A program made the position numbers and the translations under genes. A DNA stretch of 33,152 nt. Origin: an uncultured Moraxellaceae bacterium (GTDB lineage: Bacteria > Pseudomonadota > Gammaproteobacteria > Pseudomonadales > Moraxellaceae). The first letter of the stretch is position 1. Each line of letters begins with the position of its first letter. The DNA is taken from positions 1 to 33,152 of the forward strand of contig CAJXOR010000017.1 of assembly GCA_913057715.1 (NCBI GenBank), given 5' to 3'. The notes under the pieces were generated by a model. It ran no database searches, had not been told where the DNA came from, and saw only the letters and a program-made list of their open reading frames with translations. Positions 7,083-15,415 of the stretch are shown here, piece after piece.

Positions 7083-8777
7083 ATGAATCCAGTGATTGAT
7101 CAAGCGCTCGCCGCAGCGCTTAAAGAGCTAAAACAGCGTCAAGTAATCCCAGCGGATTGGCAGGACAACTCAGTCCTCACGCGAACCAAATCCAAGGACC
7201 ACGGGGACTTTGCCTCAAACTTGGCCTTGGTCGCATCGAAACCTGCTGGCCGCAAGCCTCGCGATCTGGCTGAGCTGATCGTAGGCGCCATCCCTGAGCT
7301 GGATCAAATCAAAAAAGTCGAGATCGCAGGTCCCGGTTTCATCAACTTCTACCTTCAGAGCGCTGAGCGCTTGAGCGTGATCGCGCAGATTATCGATCAG
7401 GGCGATCAGTTTGGTGTTAAACCTCAAGCCAGCCAAAAGATCTTGGTTGAGTTTGTCTCGGCCAACCCCACCGGCCCGCTGCACGTAGGGCATGGTCGCC
7501 AAGCAGCACTGGGCGATGTGCTGTGCCGTCTGCACAGCGCGCAGGGCTTCAGCGTCCACCGCGAGTTCTACTACAACGACGCAGGCGCTCAGATCAGTAA
7601 ACTTGGGCTTTCGGTTAAGGCGCGTATCGCAGGCCTGACTCCAGAGTCCGCCGACTGGCCAAGCGACGGTTACCAGGGTGATTACATCGCTGAGATCGGT
7701 GAGGCATACCTTGCTGGGGCAACTGTCGAATCGGCCGATCGCTCGGTTACCGCATCGGGCGACGCAAGCGATTTGAGCGCGATCACCGAGTTTGCCGTGG
7801 CCTACCTTCGCCGCGAGCAGGATCTGGATCTAAAGGCCTTTGATCTGGATTTTGATCATTACTTTTTAGAGTCGTCTTTGTACACCAGCGGCGCGGTCGA
7901 TCAAGCGGTTGAGCAGATGAGCGCTTCGGGTCACACCTACGAGCTAGATGGCGCGCTCTGGCTTAAAACCACTGATTTTGGTGACGACAAAGATCGAGTC
8001 ATGCGCAAATCAGCTGGTGGATACACCTACTTTGTCCCCGACGTGGCCTACCATCTAAACAAATACGCGCGTGGCTATACCCACGCGATCAACATCCAAG
8101 GGACTGACCACCACGGCACCATCGCGCGGGTGCGTGCAGGCTTGCAAGCAGTGAACCCCCAGATCCCTAAAAACTACCCCGAGTACGTGCTGCACACCAT
8201 GGTGCGCGTGGTCAAAGACGGTAGTGAGGTTAAGATCTCCAAGCGCAGCGGCTCTTATATCACGCTCAGAGACTTGATCGATTGGACCAGCTCCGACGCC
8301 GTGCGCTTTTTGCTGCTTTCAAGAAAGGCCGACACCGAATTTACCTTCGATGTGGATCTGGCGGTTTCTAAGTCAAATGACAACCCGGTTTACTATGTGC
8401 AGTACGCCCACGCCCGTGCCTGTCAACTGGCTACCAAAGCCACTGAGGTACGCAAATTTACACTGACTGAAGCACTGGGCGAGATTGGTCATTTGACTGA
8501 AGATAGCGAAACCGAACTGGCCGCTAAGTTGGCTAACTATCCTGAGCTGATTGCGCGCGCGCAAAGTGAGCTGGGTCCGCACTTGCTGGTCACTTACCTA
8601 AGAGAGCTGGCTGCTTTGTTTCACAGCTGGTACAACGGTTGCCGGGTAATTCCAGAGACGTTGGATGCTCAAAGTGAACCTCTGATGCTGGGCAGGCTTG
8701 CGCTGAGTGAGGCGACCCGTCAGGTAATATCAAATGGCCTCGGCCTGCTGGGCGTGAGTGCGCCCAACAAGATGTGA
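7083..8777 (+). CDS. argS: Arginyl-tRNA synthetase
   Basis: Class I aminoacyl-tRNA synthetase charging tRNA-Arg; 564 residues (E. coli 577). In order: the N-terminal Arg-S domain that contacts the D-loop (1-~85), the HIGH-type motif HVGH in ANPTGPLHVGHGRQ (128-140), the catalytic Rossmann domain with the usual connective insertion, the KMSKS-like KISKR (384-388), and the C-terminal DALR anticodon-binding helical domain (DAVRFLLLSRK onward to the end). The ATG at 7083 has no strong Shine-Dalgarno. A SPOR-domain gene follows 72 bases downstream, as in several gammaproteobacteria; hslVU, often next, is not found here. Confidence 0.98.
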   Translation: MNPVIDQALAAALKELKQRQVIPADWQDNSVLTRTKSKDHGDFASNLALVASKPAGRKPRDLAELIVGAIPELDQIKKVEIAGPGFINFYLQSAERLSVIAQIIDQGDQFGVKPQASQKILVEFVSANPTGPLHVGHGRQAALGDVLCRLHSAQGFSVHREFYYNDAGAQISKLGLSVKARIAGLTPESADWPSDGYQGDYIAEIGEAYLAGATVESADRSVTASGDASDLSAITEFAVAYLRREQDLDLKAFDLDFDHYFLESSLYTSGAVDQAVEQMSASGHTYELDGALWLKTTDFGDDKDRVMRKSAGGYTYFVPDVAYHLNKYARGYTHAINIQGTDHHGTIARVRAGLQAVNPQIPKNYPEYVLHTMVRVVKDGSEVKISKRSGSYITLRDLIDWTSSDAVRFLLLSRKADTEFTFDVDLAVSKSNDNPVYYVQYAHARACQLATKATEVRKFTLTEALGEIGHLTEDSETELAAKLANYPELIARAQSELGPHLLVTYLRELAALFHSWYNGCRVIPETLDAQSEPLMLGRLALSEATRQVISNGLGLLGVSAPNKM

Positions 8778-8849
8778 TTGAATTGCTTCGCTAGGCTTAG
8801 CCTTGCCGCTCAAGCGAGCACCCCACTAACCAATTAAAAGGAATGATCG

Positions 8850-9500
8850 ATGGCAAAACGCGGCTCCGGTGTCACCAAAAAAACCTCCAACAAGATACCT
8901 GGCTGGATCTGGATGCTGATGGGTTCTGGCATCACGCTGATTGGCGTGTTTGCGCTGTATTTGATTAACCCCTTTGCCAAAAAAACCAGCACTGAGGAGT
9001 TGACTCAGACCACCCCAGTCGCTGAAGAGCCAAGTGAGGATTACAACTTTTACGAGTTGCTGCCTGAGCAACAAGTGGAGATCACCGGAGAGCCTGAAGA
9101 CTCAATCGTGGTCACGAGCGGGATAGAGGATCAGGCCAAAAGCTTAGAGACTCAGACTGAATCAGATCCAATCGACATTGAACCCAGTGAAGAGACAAGT
9201 ACCTCAGCCAACTCCGCAACTTCAAGTACTTCGATAACCCAAGGCAGTATCGTGGCGCCGCCAACCCAATACGCGCTTAAACTTGGGGTATTTCAGCAAG
9301 CTGATGAGGCTGACCGCCAACGTGCTCGCGTGCTGTTGACCGGTATCGTGGCAGCAGTGCAGCCGATCATCACCAGTGACGGCATGATCTACAGTTTGGT
9401 TAGCGAGCCTTTTGCTAGTCGCAATGCAGCGCTCCAAGCTCAGCAGCAACTGCAAAACGGCGGCATACAATCGGTGATCAGTGAGATAAGTGAATACTAA
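8850..9500 (+). CDS. SPOR-domain cell-division protein (FtsN-like)
   Basis: A 216-residue bitopic inner-membrane protein. A basic N-terminus (MAKRGSGVTKKTSNK) is followed by one transmembrane helix (about 18-40). Next comes an acidic, Ser/Thr/Glu-rich disordered periplasmic linker (about 45-135). The C-terminal SPOR domain (about 140-214: YALKLGVFQQADEAD to GGIQSVISE) binds denuded septal peptidoglycan. The layout and position after argS match FtsN-type proteins. AAAGGAA (8837-8842) precedes the ATG. The conserved N-terminal FtsN segment cannot be confirmed by eye. Confidence 0.85.
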   Translation: MAKRGSGVTKKTSNKIPGWIWMLMGSGITLIGVFALYLINPFAKKTSTEELTQTTPVAEEPSEDYNFYELLPEQQVEITGEPEDSIVVTSGIEDQAKSLETQTESDPIDIEPSEETSTSANSATSSTSITQGSIVAPPTQYALKLGVFQQADEADRQRARVLLTGIVAAVQPIITSDGMIYSLVSEPFASRNAALQAQQQLQNGGIQSVISEISEY

Positions 9501-9541
9501 AAAGTTTTGCGGCGGAGGTCATTAGGTAGCCGTTAGAAGAG

Positions 9542-9991
9542 CTATTGATTGACCCAGCGTCCCGTCACGACTTGTCCAGGGCTTCCACCCTTAAGCTCAA
9601 TTAACATTGGCTTGGCAGCGTTTGGGCTGATGATCCGCTCGCCCATGAGTGGGCTGTTAAAACGGTAAAAGTATGTGGTTTTCTTAAGATACCGCTCTGA
9701 AGTGCTGTTTTTTTGCGTGGCCTCTCTTTGGCCTCGAAGGGTTTCCATGGAGCCAGTACGTTGGTTCACGATCACCACCGATACCTCACTACAGTTTTTA
9801 AGCTGAGCTTCTAAGCAAGGGTCAAATACCGTGATATGCCATTGGCGCGCTTCAAGCTGACGCGGCTGTGCATTGGCGGAGCCCATCGCCCCACCAATCA
9901 GCAGCGCGCAGAGAGCCGGACGGGCCAGCGCAGAAACTGCACTCATGGCCCCGCCGCTCAACTTGCTTGTGCTCAGATCAAACTGCGCCAT
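9542..9991 (-). CDS. Hypothetical exported protein
   Basis: Family not recognised; 149 residues. A hydrophobic signal-like stretch (ALARPALCALLIGGAMGSANA, about 20-41) ends in an A-x-A cleavage-type site, so the mature protein would start at QPRQLEAR. The mature part has two close cysteines (FDPCLEAQLKNCSE) that could form a disulfide and a basic middle (RYLKKTTYFYRF). Two starts are possible: ATG at 9991, preceded by AGGGG, or ATG at 9946, which gives a more typical signal length. The leader contains a strong hairpin that includes the AGGGG. It lies downstream of, and in line with, a dehydrogenase gene. Confidence 0.6.
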   Translation of the reverse strand: MAQFDLSTSKLSGGAMSAVSALARPALCALLIGGAMGSANAQPRQLEARQWHITVFDPCLEAQLKNCSEVSVVIVNQRTGSMETLRGQREATQKNSTSERYLKKTTYFYRFNSPLMGERIISPNAAKPMLIELKGGSPGQVVTGRWVNQ

Positions 9992-9998
9992 AATAAAT

Positions 9999-10039
9999 AA
10001 CCCCTGAAACTGATATGAGTCTAATCAGCTGCAGGGGTT
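9999..10039 (-). promoter_or_regulatory. Leader hairpin covering a Shine-Dalgarno
   Basis: Inverted repeat AACCCCTG (9999-10006) / CAGGGGTT (10032-10039) with an inner CTGAT (10010-10014) / ATCAG (10024-10028), a symmetric 3x3 internal loop and a 9-base apical loop. In the minus-strand transcript the 3' arm ends in CAGGGGTT, whose AGGGG is 9 bases before the ATG at 9991, so the ribosome-binding site would be base-paired. It could instead, or also, act as a weak terminator of the upstream dehydrogenase (U-rich tail UUAUUUAUU). Confidence 0.55.
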
Positions 10040-10085
10040 AGTTGAAGACATAACCGATCAAAGCGGAGTTGAGGTGACTCAGCTG

Positions 10086-10916
10086 TTATTTAGCCATTTT
10101 GATCGCTTTTGAGAAGATGCGTTGGTAGCCCGTCGGCAAAATACGCTGCAAAGCGTCCATCGCCTTGGCATCATTGCCCACCAAAACACGGCGTTTGTTC
10201 TTTTTAACCGCATCTAAGATATCGCTAGCTGCTTCAGATGGTGGCTTGCGCAGCATCTTGTTGAACTTCTCAGTTCCTTTTTTAGGATCCAGACCCAAAG
10301 ACTTCAAGCTGTCACTCTGGCGAGCACTGTTGGCGATGTTGGTTTTGATGCCGCCGGGGTGAACACAAAGCGCCGTCACGTTGCCGCCTTGGATATCAAG
10401 CTCTTGGCGCAAGCTTTCTGTGAAGCCGCGTACTGCAAATTTAGCGGCGTTATAGGCGCTTTGCGAGGGCTGAGCGGTGATCCCAAAGATACTGGAGATG
10501 TTGATCACACAGCCTTGACCGGCCTGTTTGATCAGCGGCAAGAACTCTTTGGTTCCATAGACGACACCCCAGAAGTTGATCGACATCATCCACTCGTACT
10601 CTTCGTAAGTCGCCCCTTCTACCGTTGCGCCCAGTGCCACACCGGCGTTGTTGAAGATCAGATTGACCTTGCCGTGATCGGCCTGAACTTTTTGCGCCCA
10701 AGCAGCAACGTCTTCTTTTTTGCTGACGTCGAGGATTTGGCTGGTCACTTTGACGCCGCTGTCTTTGAGCAGATCAAGTGTTGCGTCTAAGCCGGCTTGA
10801 TTGATGTCGCTGATCGCGAGGTGTGCGCCTTGAGCGGCCAGATTTAACGCCAGTGCCTGACCGATACCCGATCCTGCGCCCGTGATCGCCGCCACACTTT
10901 CATTGAAACTCTTCAT
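10086..10916 (-). CDS. Short-chain dehydrogenase/reductase
   Basis: Classical SDR, 276 residues: TGAGSGIG (12-19), NNAG (89-92), Ser141/142 and YNAAK (Tyr155, Lys159). Asp37 at the end of the second strand (ISDIN) favours NAD(H), unlike the other SDR at 2809-3660, which has Arg there. The C-terminal extension (about 205-276, Lys-rich) resembles SDRs annotated in lipid or alcohol metabolism of hydrocarbon-using bacteria, but the substrate cannot be assigned. No strong ribosome-binding site was noticed. A possible promoter (TTGGTG-16-GATAAT on the minus strand) lies upstream at low confidence. Confidence 0.87.
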   Translation of the reverse strand: MKSFNESVAAITGAGSGIGQALALNLAAQGAHLAISDINQAGLDATLDLLKDSGVKVTSQILDVSKKEDVAAWAQKVQADHGKVNLIFNNAGVALGATVEGATYEEYEWMMSINFWGVVYGTKEFLPLIKQAGQGCVINISSIFGITAQPSQSAYNAAKFAVRGFTESLRQELDIQGGNVTALCVHPGGIKTNIANSARQSDSLKSLGLDPKKGTEKFNKMLRKPPSEAASDILDAVKKNKRRVLVGNDAKAMDALQRILPTGYQRIFSKAIKMAK

Positions 10917-11038
10917 GATTGATCTGCCTCGTTGTGATTGAGGCTATGATAGGCCGAACGCCGGATTATCTTTTGACTCTTGACGACACCAAAAGCGCTG
11001 GCATTTTACTTACTGTCAAGCGCAAAGCAGAAGTTGGA

Positions 11039-12133
11039 TTAAAAACTCGGCGCATGCGGCAAAATGCCCTTAATAGCCAGCAGCCGCGGATCGTCAGGGG
11101 TCTCGCAATTAGAGAGTGTGATGTGCCCAATCTTGCGATCCGCGCGCTCAGACTTGTGGTAGTGGTGCAGGTGAGCACCTTTGATCTTGAGCAGATCAGC
11201 GGCGGGCGGATACTTAGATAAGATGTTGATCATGACGCTGGGCTCGGTGATCTGCGTGCTACCAAGCGGCAAGCCAGTGACCGCACGGATGTGGTTTTCA
11301 AACTGCGAGCACACTGCGCCCTCGATACTCCAGTGGCCTGAGTTGTGCACTCGAGGTGCAATCTCGTTAGCCAAGAGCCCCTCGGCGGTTTCAAACAGCT
11401 CAAGGGTCAGCACGCCCACGTAGTCCAAGTGCTCCATGAGGGTTTTGAGCTTTGCAGTTGCCGCCTCGATGATCTGATCTTGATTGCTGGCAGGGGCATA
11501 AGTGTGCGACAAGATCCCGCCGGCGTGATGGTTTTCAACCAGCGGATAACTGGCAAACTCCCCAGTGCGACCGCGCACGCCAATCAGAGAAACTTCCCGG
11601 CTAAAGTCCACGAAAGCCTCTGCGATCAACGGGGAGTTTGCGCCAAGCTCGCTCCACGCCGCCTCGATATCGTGTGCGGTTTTGACCACGTACTGACCTT
11701 TGCCGTCGTAGCCGCCGCGGGTGGTTTTCACCACCATGGGCAAGCCGATCTCTTTGGCTGCCTGAATCAGATCGTCGCTGCACTGAACCTCATAAAAACC
11801 CGTGGTTGGGATATCCAGTGCTAAAAAGGTGCGCTTTTCAATTAAGCGATCTTGGGCAACCCTGAGCGCCTTAACGCCAGGGAAAAGCACCCCGCGATCC
11901 TCAAGCTGTTGCGCCAGATCAAGCGGCGTGTTTTCAAACTCTAGTGAGGCGACATCGAGCGTCTCGCAAAAAGTCTCAAACTCAGACTCAGGGTAAACCT
12001 TACCAACCAGGGAGGCGGGACCGGTCGTATTGTTATCTAAAAACACGCACTCAAAACCCAGCGGACGCGCGGCTTCTGCCAGCATCAGTCCCAGCTGACC
12101 CGATCCAAATATCCCGATCACTTGAGCGCTCAA
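11039..12133 (-). CDS. purK: 5-(carboxyamino)imidazole ribonucleotide synthase
   Basis: ATP-grasp enzyme making N5-CAIR from AIR, bicarbonate and ATP in purine synthesis; 364 residues. It opens with the PreATP-grasp nucleotide fold [17 protein letters not shown]. The ATP-grasp glycine-rich segment is [17 protein letters not shown], and the late motif is [12 protein letters not shown]. The TTG start at 12133 overlaps the purE stop (shared TTGA), implying translational coupling. A GTG at 12121 is an alternative that would shorten the protein by four residues. The TTG lies in a perfect 12-base palindrome (12122-12133). Confidence 0.95.
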   Translation of the reverse strand: MSAQVIGIFGSGQLGLMLAEAARPLGFECVFLDNNTTGPASLVGKVYPESEFETFCETLDVASLEFENTPLDLAQQLEDRGVLFPGVKALRVAQDRLIEKRTFLALDIPTTGFYEVQCSDDLIQAAKEIGLPMVVKTTRGGYDGKGQYVVKTAHDIEAAWSELGANSPLIAEAFVDFSREVSLIGVRGRTGEFASYPLVENHHAGGILSHTYAPASNQDQIIEAATAKLKTLMEHLDYVGVLTLELFETAEGLLANEIAPRVHNSGHWSIEGAVCSQFENHIRAVTGLPLGSTQITEPSVMINILSKYPPAADLLKIKGAHLHHYHKSERADRKIGHITLSNCETPDDPRLLAIKGILPHAPSF

Positions 12134-12666
12134 CGCACACCCGGCGTGGTGTGTGCGCTGATTTTGGCGGTTTGTTTTTCACGAAACTCTTTAAGTTTGG
12201 CCGACAGCTCAGCATCACCAAGGGCGACGATCTGTGCGGCCAGCAAGCCTGCGTTAGTGGCGCCAGCGGGACCGATAGCAAGCGTACCCACTGGCACACC
12301 AGCCGGCATCTGCACGATAGAGAGCAGTGAGTCCATGCCACTTAACATCGAGGATTTAACCGGTACACCCAGAACCGGGAGCACGGTTTTGGCCGCGCAC
12401 ATACCAGGCAAGTGAGCGGCTCCGCCAGCACCTGCGATGATCACCTGAACACCGCGGCTTTGGGCACCAGCAGCATAATCAAACAGGCGATCAGGGGTGC
12501 GGTGTGCTGAGATCACTTCAGACTCAAAGGGGACGCCCAAATCGCTCAGGATTTGCGCCGCACCTTGCATGGTTGGCCAATCCGACTGCGAACCCATGAT
12601 GATCCCCACTTTGGGATCGCCCGATGGGGATGGGATGGGTCCAGGAAAGACATTTTGTGAAGACAT
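12130..12666 (-). CDS. purE: N5-CAIR mutase (class I PurE)
   Basis: Converts N5-CAIR to CAIR, the step after PurK. Family motifs are clear: [11 protein letters not shown], the SAHRTP active-site segment and [11 protein letters not shown]. The ATG at 12666 gives 178 residues, a few more than the usual ~165 because of a Pro/Ser-rich N-terminal lead (about 18 residues before VGIIMG). An upstream in-frame GTG at 12675 is less likely. It forms a two-gene operon with purK, overlapping by 4 bases. No PurR-like box was recognised upstream. Confidence 0.96.
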   Translation of the reverse strand: MSSQNVFPGPIPSPSGDPKVGIIMGSQSDWPTMQGAAQILSDLGVPFESEVISAHRTPDRLFDYAAGAQSRGVQVIIAGAGGAAHLPGMCAAKTVLPVLGVPVKSSMLSGMDSLLSIVQMPAGVPVGTLAIGPAGATNAGLLAAQIVALGDAELSAKLKEFREKQTAKISAHTTPGVR

Positions 12667-12788
12667 AATCAGCACAGGCAGGTTCTAAACACGTATTTTG
12701 CCTGCGAGCGCGGCGGTTTTCAACAAATGGCTGAGTTGGACAGACCCGAGTGTGGATTTGGCTCAGTGCGGCTTAGCTTAAGATCAAT

Positions 12789-13439
12789 TCAGCAGCGCGG
12801 CAGCGTGTCGTAGCCGCCTTGAGCGTCGCGGCCAGAATCACCAAAGCTTCGCCCGTAGATAGGCGATGATCCGTTGGTGCAGCCCTCTGGAGCGCGGTAA
12901 AAGCGATCAGGGACTCGGTTGTTGTTGTATCCGCGATTTGGGGCGTTGGGATAGCGCCTTAGGTCACCGGGATTGTAGTAAGAGCCCTCATCAATCAAGC
13001 GGCGCTTTTGAAAGGGGCTGAGCTGACGCGAGGGCGCGATGGGACGCGTGTCGACATAAACCTGGGATTGACTGATCACGCCAGAACCCGATCCAGTTGT
13101 ATAGCCAACCGACGGCTGAGGGGATGTGTAGCCAACCGCAGGGCCATAATTATAGTTTGGCACTTGATTACCATAGTAGCGGTTAGGGTACTGGCGTTTG
13201 GGGTAGCGCGTGGTGTAGCGATCTGGTTGATTGATGCCGATGCGCACCCCGCCCGATGACTGATTCTGATAACTGCCGCGATCACCAAAGGTGGTGCGCT
13301 GATTATCGCCGTAATTGACGAAGCCGCTACGCTCATAAGATCCCGTTTGCGTGGTTTGGCCAAGCTGAGCTTCTATGCTCAGCGGTGCCGCGAAACACGC
13401 GCTGGTTGCCAATAAACAGATCAACGTAGCAGCTTTCAT
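12789..13439 (-). CDS. Hypothetical exported Tyr/Asn/Gly-rich protein
   Basis: Family not recognised; 216 residues. The start is ATG 13439, preceded by AAGGAAA at good spacing and only 4 bases after the stop of the lipoprotein gene. A longer reading frame upstream would run through that gene and is unlikely. A clean signal peptide (MKAATLICLLATSACFA) is followed by a low-complexity mature region rich in Tyr, Asn, Arg, Gly, Ser and Pro (NRYYGNQVPNYNYG and similar). Two cysteines sit near the C-terminus (EGCTNG and the final residue). It is probably periplasmic, outer-membrane-associated or secreted. Third gene of the ParA-lipoprotein-exported protein set. Confidence 0.7.
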   Translation of the reverse strand: MKAATLICLLATSACFAAPLSIEAQLGQTTQTGSYERSGFVNYGDNQRTTFGDRGSYQNQSSGGVRIGINQPDRYTTRYPKRQYPNRYYGNQVPNYNYGPAVGYTSPQPSVGYTTGSGSGVISQSQVYVDTRPIAPSRQLSPFQKRRLIDEGSYYNPGDLRRYPNAPNRGYNNNRVPDRFYRAPEGCTNGSSPIYGRSFGDSGRDAQGGYDTLPRC

Positions 13440-13443
13440 GTGA

Positions 13444-13791
13444 TTACTTTCCTTGTGTGGCTCCTGGCAGCACGCAACCTTTAAACTCAGCTGAGCGCTC
13501 GATTGCTTCGATCTCACCCAGCAGTTGAGACTTTTGGTTCTTGCTAGTACTGCGACCGACTCCCATCGAGACTTGAGGAGAGATACCCCAGCTACCAGCG
13601 GCGATACCAACTCCGATACCGCTGGCCGAAAACCCGCCAGGTAGACTGCCCAAGCGCTGGTTGGCAACCGTGTATTCGCGCGCTAACTGAGAGCAGTCAA
13701 ACGCTTGGTAGTTGCTGCTTGAGACATAGGCCGGCTTAGCGGCACAGGCGCTGAGCGCAAGCACTGCGGCGGCAACGAGGACATTTTTCAC
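13444..13791 (-). CDS. Small lipoprotein
   Basis: A 115-residue lipoprotein: signal peptide with lipobox LSAC, lipidated Cys16. Ala17 at +2 does not suggest inner-membrane retention, so the outer membrane is likely. The mature part has Cys33 (FDCSQLAREY), a Gly-rich hydrophobic stretch (52-80) and a C-terminal helix with Cys106 (EAIERSAEFKGC). The paired cysteines and this layout resemble a widespread uncharacterised small-lipoprotein family. The GTG start at 13791 shares GTGA with the parA stop, with AGGAG 8 bases upstream inside parA. Translational coupling to the ATPase is therefore likely. Confidence 0.75.
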   Translation of the reverse strand: MKNVLVAAAVLALSACAAKPAYVSSSNYQAFDCSQLAREYTVANQRLGSLPGGFSASGIGVGIAAGSWGISPQVSMGVGRSTSKNQKSQLLGEIEAIERSAEFKGCVLPGATQGK

Positions 13792-14630
13792 TTTTCCATC
13801 TCCTGGAACAGCGCTTGATACTGCTCACTTAATTTGTGTTTCGGATCAAGGTGGATGAGCGGCTGGCACTGATGGTGCGACTCTTTCATGATCACCGAGC
13901 TGCCAAGCTTAGCCTCAAAAACCGGCAATCCGTCTGCTTCAAGCTCAGCGACCACTTTCTGCGGCAGGTTAGCCCTGGGCTGGAACTGATTGATTACAAT
14001 CCCCTCAACCGTGAGGGATGAGTTGTGGTCTTGACGAGCCTCGACCACGTTTTGCAGCAAAGTTTCAAGCGCGCGTTTGGAGAACACGTCGCAGTCAAAG
14101 GGGATAACCACTCGGTCGGCCGCGATCAAGGCAGACAAGGTGTAAAAGTTAAATGCCGGCGGAGTATCGATGTACACCCGATCAAAACGACCACTTAAAC
14201 TTTTGAGCTGATCACGCAGCTTATAAATCTTGTGTTTAGATTGCAGCGCATGTTCGATGGCGCCAAGCTCCGGGCTACCCGGGATGATGCTTAAGCGCTC
14301 AAACTTGGTTGGGTGAACCACGGTGTCGAGTCCACGCTCTTCAGTCTTCAGCAAAGAGCCCAGTGCGGAGCCAATCAGACTTTTAGCGCCACTGTTCGAT
14401 GCGCCTTGACCCAGTTGATCGTCAAAGAAGTCCTTGATGTTAGGCTCAAGCGCTTCTTTATGGCCACTGCCCGCCTTTTCGCCCAGCAGATACTGACTGG
14501 CGTTGCACTGAGGATCCAGATCAACCAGCAAAGTGCGCAGGCCACTGTGCGCGCTGAGCGCTGCCAGATTGACCGCGATGCTTGATTTACCCACGCCGCC
14601 TTTTTGGTTAAACACCACACGTACGATCAT
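13788..14630 (-). CDS. Orphan ParA/MinD-family ATPase
   Basis: A 280-residue cytoplasmic P-loop ATPase with the deviant Walker A KGGVGKS (10-16, signature Lys10), Walker A' LLVDLDPQ, and Walker B VYIDTPP. This class dimerises on ATP and moves on DNA or membrane. No parB gene or obvious parS site is nearby, and its direct partners are a lipoprotein and an exported protein, so plasmid or chromosome segregation is not the obvious role. Positioning of an envelope structure or protein is an alternative inference. There is no C-terminal amphipathic MinD-like tail that I can see. AAGGAC precedes the ATG at 14630. Confidence 0.85.
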   Translation of the reverse strand: MIVRVVFNQKGGVGKSSIAVNLAALSAHSGLRTLLVDLDPQCNASQYLLGEKAGSGHKEALEPNIKDFFDDQLGQGASNSGAKSLIGSALGSLLKTEERGLDTVVHPTKFERLSIIPGSPELGAIEHALQSKHKIYKLRDQLKSLSGRFDRVYIDTPPAFNFYTLSALIAADRVVIPFDCDVFSKRALETLLQNVVEARQDHNSSLTVEGIVINQFQPRANLPQKVVAELEADGLPVFEAKLGSSVIMKESHHQCQPLIHLDPKHKLSEQYQALFQEMEK

Positions 14631-14687
14631 GTTATTAGGTCCTTATCTTTTTTAGTTTCGATGCGCAAAATACGTAAACTTTAGCAA

Positions 14688-15092
14688 TCACACAAATCCG
14701 CCTGGCTGGACGACAACCAAAAAGATGATTGATATCCATGCCAAATCAGCAATCAAAAGCCCGGTGAGGCGCTGTTGTTTGGTTTGTGCGGTTTTAGCGA
14801 CCTTGGTAATTGCTGAGATCATCACCACAAACAGAACCATCTTGGCTAAGATCCACACCGGTATCACCGGAAGCTGCATGAGCAATACCAGTCCAAGCGC
14901 CAGTGTCACCGCATACACCACATGACCACCGATGATCAGACCTCTGGGTGCCAGGTACTTAGGGGTATGTGCTAACTCAGTGGGCTCGATACCCATAGCA
15001 GGCAAGTTTTTAGCGCGCATGATGACGATGATTGCGGTTGCCAGAGCGATCAACATCGAGATCACCCCCATCATCATATGAAAATGTCTCAA
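14688..15092 (-). CDS. SirB-like four-helix membrane protein
   Basis: A 134-residue integral membrane protein with four predicted helices (about 6-26, 55-76, 80-100, 113-131). The N-terminal RHFHMMMGVISM and the spacing resemble the SirB family (typically LKHLHxxLAxxS), whose function is poorly known. The start chosen is TTG at 15092: AGGAG (15101-15105) lies 8 bases before it and it shares TTGA with the bolA stop. An ATG cluster at 15071-15077 would drop the first residues. It lies 57 bases before parA in the same direction. Confidence 0.6.
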   Translation of the reverse strand: MRHFHMMMGVISMLIALATAIIVIMRAKNLPAMGIEPTELAHTPKYLAPRGLIIGGHVVYAVTLALGLVLLMQLPVIPVWILAKMVLFVVMISAITKVAKTAQTKQQRLTGLLIADLAWISIIFLVVVQPGGFV

Positions 15093-15415
15093 CTGACTTG
15101 CTCCTGTTTTGATCCGCCTAAGCAATTTGGACTGGCGGGTGACTGATCGTTAAATTCGCTAGCAGTATATAAGTGCAGCGCCAAGGCATGCACCTGACCG
15201 CCGCCGCTCGTTAGCAGCTCACTCAGCTCAGCATAAACTTTTTGGTGACGAGCAACCCGTCTTAAGCCCTCAAACGCCGGACTGACCGCAACGAGCTTGA
15301 AGTGAGTTTCCGCACCGGGCTGGTAACCACCATGCTGGTTTGACTCGTTGATGAGCTCCAGATGGGTGACGGGCAGCGACTGCAGCCGCTGCTTAATCTG
15401 ATCCGCTACCTTCAT
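15089..15415 (-). CDS. bolA: BolA-family protein
   Basis: A 108-residue member of the BolA family; these proteins bind monothiol glutaredoxins and [2Fe-2S] clusters, and E. coli BolA is also a stress and morphology regulator. Diagnostic segments are ELINESNQH, ETHFKLVAVSPAFEGLRRVARHQKVY and the late HALALHLYT with the conserved Cys-containing tail SPNCLGG, which is like E. coli BolA rather than IbaG. It overlaps the M48 gene start-to-stop by 4 bases and the SirB-like gene by 4 bases, so translation is probably coupled. Confidence 0.93.
   Translation of the reverse strand: MKVADQIKQRLQSLPVTHLELINESNQHGGYQPGAETHFKLVAVSPAFEGLRRVARHQKVYAELSELLTSGGGQVHALALHLYTASEFNDQSPASPNCLGGSKQEQVS

Noticed and set aside
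13440-13667. N-terminal extension of the exported protein
   Set aside because: It would overlap the lipoprotein gene in another frame; the internal ATG at 13439 has a good ribosome-binding site and starts a clean signal peptide.
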